From Amoebidium appalachense (Eukaryota > Ichthyosporea), in contig CAVNZM010000014.1 of the NCBI GenBank assembly GCA_963693365.1, forward strand, positions 5,518,001-5,582,000: DNA of 64,000 bases, given 5' to 3'. This document shows positions 55,801-64,000 of the stretch, in pieces (position 1 is the stretch's first letter; each line of letters begins with the position of its first letter). The notes under the pieces were generated by a model that did no database searches, was not told where the DNA came from, and was given only the letters and a program-made list of their open reading frames with translations. The position numbers were made by a program, and so were the translations under genes.

Positions 55801-55975
55801 CAATATTTACGAGAAAAAAGGACTGTTTGCGAGGATCATGTCAGTACCAAAACACTGGGTATGGGTGTGAAGGGGATATGGGGCAAGCATAAAACGCACG
55901 TTATAGGTTGTGGGGGAGGTGGGGGGTGCCCAATATGGGGGCAGGAACATTCACACACGTCGGGGAAGACTGTTT
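49815..55975 (+). repeat. Satellite-like array, about 17 copies of a ~365-bp unit, intron 4
   Basis: Key words CCGTTAATAGGTGTGTGGGG, GACAACACCATTTTGCACA and TGCCGAATATTGGGGCAGGA recur every 365-366 bp. A variant unit (TATAAATGACTATACAAGG, TTTACGAGAAAAAAGGA) sits at about 50150, 51979 and 55637. Units 2-6 (about 50150-51978) recur as units 7-11, a 1.83-kb higher-order repeat. Units 10-11 recur as 12-13 (731 bp). The array fills most of the 6.6-kb intron. Minus-strand frames of about 88-148 codons across units are by-products. Confidence 0.95.
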
Positions 55976-56633
55976 ACATAGACGGAAATGTGGATATTCA
56001 TATACTTGTGTACGTCATATGGACGTCGACGACAGCTTGAGTGTGCAATCGAAATGCCATATTGAGTGGACCGACAACGTGTTCATGGCTTCTACTGACA
56101 AAGCATACACTTATTTTTTACATAGGGGGGGGGTGGCCACGGCCCATCCATGCCACAAGTGCCGGGTAACCAGCGAGAATCTGTACAAGGTTTGGGAATC
56201 CTGTCCCATGAACCATGAGGACCACGTAGCGGCCATTCGACAGAAGGTGGATGAATTGCGCCAAGGCAATGCGGGCTCGAAGGCAACAGCAACACACCTG
56301 TTGAAGATGAGCTCTCTGGCGGATTTCGATGACAACGCCTGCGTCGACTTCCCCGGATTCATGTGGATATGGGGTGTCACCATTGAGCGCATGCACCAAG
56401 GTGACAGCGGCGTGTTCAAGCAGATGATGATTGAGTACAAGCACTACGTCAAGTATGTGTGTGAGCAGACACACGGGGAGGGGACCGCAGCAGACTCCGC
56501 CGCTGCAAACATCATTCGGGAATTTGACCGGCGGTTCAATGAGATGGCTCGCTACAGTGGCCTACGCCATTTCTCTGGCAACGTGTCCGACCTGTCATTC
56601 ATGCGGGCCAATGAATACAGGGACATCATGAAG

Positions 56634-56963
56634 GTACTAGTAACTTGTTGAAGTACATGATGTTCTGCAAACGAGAAAGGGGTACCACGTTTCATCATTG
56701 CAACGTAACCTGGTGTGTGCATGCTGTAAAGTAATTTTATGTGCTCGTCGATAGCATCATCATGGTCAGGTGTATACCTGCACGTACCCTCTGTTTATTG
56801 CCGTTGTATGCTACACTGTATGATGAACACACGCACGTGTGCTGCACATTGTACTGTTGCCTGCCCGTGCTGATGTCTCCCCCCCCCCCCCCCCCCCCTG
56901 CCCACAACTAAACACACACCCACACACACACCTCCACTTGAACACCCCAAACCACTACCTCAG
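56634..56963 (+). other. Intron 5 of the transposase gene
   Basis: Unique sequence with a C-run at 56879-56899 upstream of the splice acceptor CTCAG (56959-56963). Confidence 0.75.
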
Positions 56964-57128
56964 GTCATTCCATTTGTTGTACGGGATCTAATCCCAAACA
57001 ACCCGACCGCCAACGCCAAAGCGTCAAGAGTGTTTGTTACATGGAATGAGTGGTACAGCATGGTGACAGGTCGTGAGTACACTGAGGTGTCACTTGACGA
57101 CATGACCGAGCGGTACAAGACGTATGTA

Positions 57129-57196
57129 TCCCCCCCCCCCCCCCCCCCCCCACACACACCCACCCACCCACCCACCCACCCACCCACCCACCCACC

Positions 57197-57251
<55 letters not shown>
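57129..57251 (+). repeat. C-run, (CCCA)n and (CA)n, intron 6
   Basis: About 22 C, a CACA/CCCA block and about 45 nt of CA. The C-then-CA order recurs in intron 7 (57943-58035). Confidence 0.9.
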
Positions 57252-57252
<1 letters not shown>

Positions 57253-57774
57253 GTGACAAACACACACGGCACACACCCAACCTACCACCCCTATCCAGAA
57301 ACGCACTCGCACCTCCCAGATTTTACATGTCTTACTATCACTACAGGTTTACTCGGACGGTGCTCCCTGTGCAAACATTCAACCACTACAGTAGTACATC
57401 CTATTCGAGGGTGAAATCAAAACTAACCACATATTGCAAACACAGGTTTGGCAAGGCAGCGCACGAGTGCTTCAAAGATTCCACAAAGAACCAACTCAAA
57501 ACGGCAAAGTTCCATGCTGGTGTGCATTATTCTGACGACTACCGCCTGTTTGGTCCGGTGGAGACGGCGGAGAGCTGGGAGCGTGCTCACAAACACTACT
57601 GCAAAATGCCGTATCGAATGACCAACAAAAACTCTACCTTCATCTTGCAGGTGTGTGTATGTAATTGGAAACCCCCCCCCTGCCCCTCGCCCCCTCCCCC
57701 TCCCCCATTTTTTTCTGTCTTTTTTTTTTTTTTTTTTTGTTGAAAAACATAAAAACAATCACATTTCACATTAA

Positions 57775-57943
57775 GATGTTGTATACGGATACATAGGAGG
57801 GCTTCACGAGGTATAATGCATAAGAAAATAGTATATAATAGACCTGACGTCGTAACATACACTAGCATATGTTGAAAGAGGGAGCTATGCACATACATAA
57901 GGTGCCTTTGGTACGTCAGGTACCCATCCTTACATGCATAACG

Positions 57944-57945
<2 letters not shown>
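57775..57945 (+). repeat. Dispersed repeat, copy 2, intron 7
   Basis: Relative of 33900-34068, with shared GATGTTGTA, ACATAGGAGG, TGACGTCGTAA, GCATATGTTG and CCATCCTTACATGCATAA. It may be a MITE or part of the element's own repeats. Confidence 0.7.
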
Positions 57946-57979
<34 letters not shown>

Positions 57980-57989
57980 CCCCCCACCC

Positions 57990-58036
<47 letters not shown>

Positions 58037-58952
58037 CATGCACACATGCAGGTTGCAGTGAAGGTACGTCGATTCGATGCCATGGATCTGCGCAGGGCTA
58101 TTTGGGATGCACTGCAGGAAAAGGAGGAACCCCGTGTTGTTGTGCTTGACGAGCTTCCGGATTTGACGGTGGAAGAGCTGTACGAGGCAGATGCACACGA
58201 CGAGCTCCTCCCTGAGCCTGCACCGGTGGTTGCAGCGGATGCACCCCTGCAGAAGTCGGTTGAGGTGGCCCAGATGTCCGGACCACAGCACAAATCCGCT
58301 ATGTGGCTGGGTGAATTGGACAAGTTTTTTAACCCGCACGGCTCGTACGCGCCTCACAAGATTTTGTCAACCGACCGTGGTGCGTGCCTCAAGTATCTCC
58401 CCCTACAGTTGCAACTGTACCTGGGGGGGGGTCGAACAAGGTGGGGTTGCTAGACACACCCTTCCTGTGCCCAGCTCCCAGAAAATGACCCCATACAACA
58501 GCTGCTACATACGTTTGGATGATGGGGAATCGGACGCCAGTCATTGGGTCAGGGTTGTTGCGTGCGATTCATTCTATGGCCCTCGGGATCGGTACGACAA
58601 CGTCGTCATTGCGGGAGGAGCGGACGAGGCGGGTGAGGACGTTAAGTACTACGCAAAGTTGGTGCTTCTTTTCGTGTGCCAGACCTTGTCACCCGAAGGA
58701 AACGAGACCCTGGACCATAAGTTAGCGTTCGTCCGATACTATGTGGAGCGCAAACAGCCGGACCAGCACACAGGATGTGGCAGACTGTCTTGGGAGATGG
58801 TGGGTACAAACGTGCAGCGAATACCAAGGTACGACGTTGTGGACGTTGAAACGATATTGGGAATTTTCCACTGCATCCCCCTTCCAGTACCCGCAGGAGG
58901 AAAGGAGGAGTTCCTTGTGAACAAGTACGTGCACATCGGTCGTAACCGATGA

Positions 58953-59324
58953 TTGCTGTGCATGCGGTGTCGCCGTTTCGGGAGAAATGTCTTCTGAAAT
59001 CAAATCATGATATCGGTGGATTTATTTATTATTGTGTTATGATGTTTGATGTATATCGTCGACTATATAATGGAAAAGCTGAGAGCATATCCTCGAGTGT
59101 CAGTTTATTGTGTACGCATGTTTCATGTATGTCGAGAACTAGTATATATTGTACCTGCTAAACTGTGTAGGTATGTTTGATTAGCACGTCATTTCATAGT
59201 GAAATGTGAATGTAACTAAATGCGACATTGCTAATTTTTTACTTCTTTTGATTGCAACAATATTGCACTTCCCATTATTTTTTTCCTTATGCCACAGTCA
59301 CTGCTTAGCAACGCTATATTGATG
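58953..59324. other. 3' flank of the transposase gene
   Basis: AT-rich, no frame. I searched for CACTA-type termini here and found none that pair with the left side. Confidence 0.5.
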
Positions 59325-59589
59325 TATTAATGTACAATATATGGTGTTCAGATTTTCCTTCGATTTCGGCGCCTTGCCCCAGGTACGCCACCCGATCCTC
59401 CCCACGCCAGCTTTTTTTTTTCTTTTTTTTCCCTCCCCTCTTTTGTTCTTCTTCTTTGTTTGTTTTGGCCATTGACGTGGTTGTTTGTATTCTTATTTTG
59501 GGTGGGTGGGTATGCCCTATACCCCTGACTATTTCCATAGACGTCGTCCACGCAAATAAGGAATAATAATAATAATAATAATAAGTATT

Positions 59590-59760
59590 GTACGCTATAT
59601 AGTGTTCGGGTTTCCCATGCTTTCGGAAGTGACCGAATGGCGTACCTGGGCAAGGCAGTAGCTCGAAGGAGGATAGTTTTGCCCAAGACTGCGGTTCGAA
59701 TCGAATCCACTCCAATCCTTTTGTTATTTATTTATTATTTATTTATTTATTTATTTGTTT
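59590..59760 (+). mobile_element. Possible tRNA-derived SINE
   Basis: Contains an A-box-like TGGCGTACCTGGGCAAGG (59638) and a good B box GGTTCGAATC (59693), spaced about as in a tRNA-type RNA polymerase III promoter. It is followed by a (TTTA)n tail. A degraded relative lies nearby in the opposite orientation (59325-59395; shared GGTGGCGTACCTGGGGCAAGGC on the minus strand). The cloverleaf is incomplete, so it is not a functional tRNA. Confidence 0.5.
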
Positions 59761-59944
59761 ATTATTTGTATACTGTTTTCTTTTTCTATTCATTTATTCT
59801 TCCCCCCTCCCATTCTCATGCATACGTGTATGGTTGTGTGTGGGGTAGAATATTCCAGTTGGTAAGCACATGTTTCCTGTAGTACATTAGTACATTTCAC
59901 GTTAGAACTAAACCATGTTTTCATTCACAGGACACCCCTTACCC

Positions 59945-59950
<6 letters not shown>

Positions 59951-59985
<35 letters not shown>
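59951..59985. repeat. (TA)n microsatellite
   Basis: About 35 nt of alternating TA. Confidence 0.9.
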
Positions 59986-59990
<5 letters not shown>

Positions 59991-60495
59991 CACATAAAAC
60001 TATTGTACTTATACTGTAACATTATAAAAACAGTATTTATTATTGCAGAATTCGCCGTTTCTTATTAGTTTACGGACGTCGGAAACCTCATATTAAGATG
60101 CTCAGAATCGCCTTCACAGTATGCTTTGTTTTCGACGTCGACGATACCCATCTTGTTAGCCTACACAGTATGCATACGTAGAACAGGCTTACGACGTCCA
60201 TAGCACGTCTATAGCATTGGAATAGGTGCTACATTCGGTTAATGGACGGTGTAAAGGCATGCACAGCATGTCCATATGATGACGTTGGCATATACACATG
60301 AGGGTCGAAAAATCAGTGGACCTCTTTATTACCCTGTAATATGCTTGTCGACGTCGGCGATGGGTTTTCAGCTTTTCCATCCATTAAAATGTCGAGGGTA
60401 CCAAACGCAGCCACTCAGGTATCGTAAACTACTCCGAACCCGTCGTCGACGTCGAAGAGGGGTTTCCGATGGGGGGTGAAGATTGCTGATGAATA
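59986..60495. other. GACGTC-rich stretch without a gene
   Basis: Several GACGTC palindromes (about 60073, 60136, 60194, 60347, 60447) and no convincing frame. Confidence 0.45.
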
Positions 60496-60838
60496 CAGTG
60501 CGGACTGGATATCGGCACCGGGTCGGACGGGCACTTTTCGGGGTGCCCATATCCATATGGGGGTTTACACACTTTTTATTGCGTGGACACTGCCGGAGGC
60601 CCAGCCACATTCGACGGCCTACTGCGTTTTCCAGCGCAGCCAATCAAATGCAGCCAGTGACATATATCCATATGTTCCGATATCCAGACCTCTAGGGGGG
60701 CCAATTTAAATATAGAGCTAGGGAGATTACTTAGTAGTCTCAACCCGGCCCGAATAGATCGGGCCGGGTCGGCTGCCAACGGTGCCGCCATATCCAGATG
60801 TGCCCTTTTTCAGTGGTGCCCATATCCAGTCCACACTG
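60496..60838. mobile_element. 343-bp MITE with TA target duplication (Tc1/mariner-type)
   Basis: Ends CAGTGCGGACTGGATATCGG on the left and the inverse CCATATCCAGTCCACACTG on the right, about 24-bp inverted repeats with two mismatches, flanked by TA on both sides (60494-60495, 60839-60840). Non-coding. An internal GGGCCGGGT/ACCCGGCCC inverted repeat lies at about 60743-60771. Confidence 0.75.
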
Positions 60839-60840
60839 TA

Positions 60841-62618
<1,778 letters not shown>

Positions 62619-62727
62619 GGGGGGTTTACACACTTTTTATTGCGTGGACACTGCCGGAGGCCCGGCCACATTCGGCGGCCTACTGCGTTTTCCAGCACAG
62701 CCAATCAAATGCAGCCAGTGACATATG
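62619..62727 (+). repeat. Fragment of the MITE
   Basis: 109 bp nearly identical to 60557-60665 inside the MITE. Its left part is replaced by the (CT)n field and its right part is missing. Confidence 0.8.
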
Positions 62728-62781
62728 TACATGCTAGGCAACAATGAGCGCCATCGTAGTATATGACACCCCTATTACATA

Positions 62782-63417
62782 TTATGGGTAAGCAGAGGCT
62801 AGCATCGGTAGCTCCGAAAGAAAGTTAAGGCACCGGATCACAATATCATACTGTGCAGCATTAATAAGGTGATCTAGGATAGTCATCTTAAAACGGATAT
62901 ATTGAGGAAGAGAGGAAGAAAAGAGAATAAAACCGCCAATAACCCCCGGTTCTAATACATTAGCAAACAGGTTGCATTTATTGATAGATATGCAGCCGCG
63001 AGTAAACCGCCCCGCACACATATTACACATACGAGCAGGAGACACCAGAAACCGATTACACCGCCAAGCCATAATCATCTTTGCGTTTTTACACCACACC
63101 ACATTACGAATAAACGAATCTATGTATGAACGAGACTCTCTAACCGTATCCGCCATATAGGCTACTAGTAGTTGGTGTTTTTGCGGTCCTAACACCGGAA
63201 GGGACTCAACACGTTGAGTAAAAAGATATCTATCAGCCATAGACTTGAAACTATTCATATTCACACTATGATCTAGCCGTACCTCCGGTGGCCGGGGGTC
63301 GCCAGCCATTCCACATAACGCTCGGCAATGGGCAGAGACGATATGGAAGGGAAGAGGTAGAGGGGCGAGTCCGGCGGGGATGCGTGTAGCCGGAAGAGCG
63401 GGTGGTCCGGGGCACAA
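62782..63417 (-). CDS. Hypothetical protein
   Basis: Open frame of up to 211 codons; the first ATG-type start gives MAGDPRPPEVRLDH at about residue 37. It has four to five Cys (MCNMCAGR, a CxxC) and hydrophobic stretches, but no family I recognise. It may be an exon or a transposon remnant. Confidence 0.35.
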   Translation of the reverse strand: MCPGPPALPATRIPAGLAPLPLPFHIVSAHCRALCGMAGDPRPPEVRLDHSVNMNSFKSMADRYLFTQRVESLPVLGPQKHQLLVAYMADTVRESRSYIDSFIRNVVWCKNAKMIMAWRCNRFLVSPARMCNMCAGRFTRGCISINKCNLFANVLEPGVIGGFILFSSSLPQYIRFKMTILDHLINAAQYDIVIRCLNFLSELPMLASAYP

Positions 63418-63419
63418 GC

Positions 63420-63484
63420 GTTTTTTCTTTCACACACATTTTTTTCTTTCACACGTTTTTTCTTTCACACGTTGTTTTTTTTTT
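63420..63484 (+). repeat. TTTTTTCTTTCACAC repeats
   Basis: Three to four copies of a 15-20-bp pyrimidine-rich unit ahead of the next ORF, followed by two copies of TACTTAGGCATC. Could be a leader or promoter element. Confidence 0.7.
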
Positions 63485-63584
63485 TTGTTTTTTTTTCTTT
63501 CTTTACTTTCTCTACTTAGGCATCGGCCTTTACTTAGGCATCCACTTCTACTTAGGCCCCTTGAGGGGCAGCTAGAACCCACCC

Positions 63585-64000
63585 ATGGCGTCTCAGGACG
63601 CATCCTTGTCCCCGGACCCTCCTGGGACACCGCCTGGGAGCCGCAAACGTGATACACGGGAAGGAGAATCCCCAGATAAGAGGCTAACTAAACTGAGCCG
63701 AGCGGAACAGGTTCCCTTTCCCGAGGTTAAAGCGCCACCGGCCGTGCCGCCAGCAAGTAGTTTTATTACGAAAGAACAACTGCACTTGACACCCGAGAAG
63801 GCTAGGAAATCCGTGCTCAAACTTATGGCGCATCATGAGCAGCTCCGCACGCAAGTCTCCGACTTAACAACCCAAGTAGCTGAGTATAAAGCCAAACAGG
63901 ACCACACAGACCTCCTTGTTCAGCAAATGGAGACGCGCTTACGGCAGCTGGAAGCTGACCGGGCAACCCCCACCGGCCCTGCCCACGCGGGCCCGGCCCC
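63585..64000 (+). CDS. Partial ORF with coiled coil, Gag-like?
   Basis: ATG at 63585, open through the window end (138 codons plus). The Ser/Pro/charged N-terminus includes a KRDTREGESPDKRLTK basic patch. From about residue 75 to 127 there is a heptad-rich helix (LMAHHEQLRTQVSDLTTQVA), then a Pro/Ala/Gly-rich stretch. This layout is common at the start of retrotransposon Gag proteins, but no zinc knuckle is in view, so the identity is inference. Confidence 0.5.
   Translation, partial: MASQDASLSPDPPGTPPGSRKRDTREGESPDKRLTKLSRAEQVPFPEVKAPPAVPPASSFITKEQLHLTPEKARKSVLKLMAHHEQLRTQVSDLTTQVAEYKAKQDHTDLLVQQMETRLRQLEADRATPTGPAHAGPA

Noticed and set aside
49815-55975. CRISPR-like or clustered repeat array
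   Set aside because: Units are 365 bp with no short repeat/spacer alternation, in a eukaryotic intron.
59600-59705. Functional tRNA gene
   Set aside because: A and B boxes are present, but acceptor and anticodon arms do not pair; a SINE fragment is more likely.

Overview
This window looks like nuclear DNA from an intron-rich eukaryote, probably a protist or alga; I cannot name the lineage from sequence alone. The evidence is GT-AG introns with matching phases, eukaryotic transposon families (Plavaka/CMC DNA transposon, tyrosine-recombinase retrotransposon, LTR element, a mariner-type MITE), no bacterial operons, and a huge load of microsatellites and long pure G/C homopolymers, one of them 70 nt. 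Nothing suggests rRNA, CRISPR or a plasmid.

Layout. 1.2-2.2 kb: an intact single-exon aminoglycoside-phosphotransferase-family kinase (minus). 3.5-6.7 kb: a 1.1-kb segment present twice. Copy 1 continues into a piggyBac-like C-terminal cysteine-rich domain (chimeric gene). Copy 2 continues into a 12-exon P-loop NTPase gene reaching about 13.9 kb, whose Walker A motif is rebuilt only after splicing. 14.0-15.2 kb: tandem repeats with G70 and C60 runs. 16.5-26.4 kb: a minus-strand gene of about ten exons, predicted 299 residues, encoding a zinc-ribbon-like N-terminus and a dual-specificity-phosphatase domain whose active-site His-Cys I cannot find. 27.2-32.9 kb: transposon graveyard: a reverse-transcriptase pseudogene split by a 714-bp insertion, an OTU-like ORF cut off by a transposon end, and a retrotransposon terminal fragment that itself carries a small LTR element with a 4-bp target duplication.

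33-59 kb is the most interesting part. Two large spliced genes diverge from a region of about 965 bp. The minus gene (34328-44987, seven exons, 656 aa) is unrecognised. The plus gene (45953-58952, eight exons, about 1054 aa) is a Plavaka-like (CMC/EnSpm superfamily) transposase, complete apart from one extra base in a G9 run. The minus gene's intron 2 holds a nearly complete tyrosine-recombinase retrotransposon with split direct repeats. Its intron 1 holds a JmjC-domain ORF with the Fe(II)-binding residues in place. The plus gene's intron 4 holds a 6-kb array of about 17 copies of a 365-bp unit with higher-order structure. The two divergent genes may together form a two-gene transposon or its domesticated remnant, but I found no element termini, so that remains inference.

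59-64 kb: a SINE-like tRNA-derived sequence, a 343-bp TA-flanked MITE, about 1.4 kb of GT/CA/CT microsatellite, an unrecognised minus ORF, and the start of a coiled-coil (Gag-like?) ORF running off the end.

Within transcribed units the homopolymer tracts lie mostly as C runs on the coding strand, so their strand switches roughly mirror gene orientation. Exon boundaries below come from reading splice sites and phases by eye. They agree in phase across every predicted gene, except where a frameshift is stated, but are not backed by transcripts.
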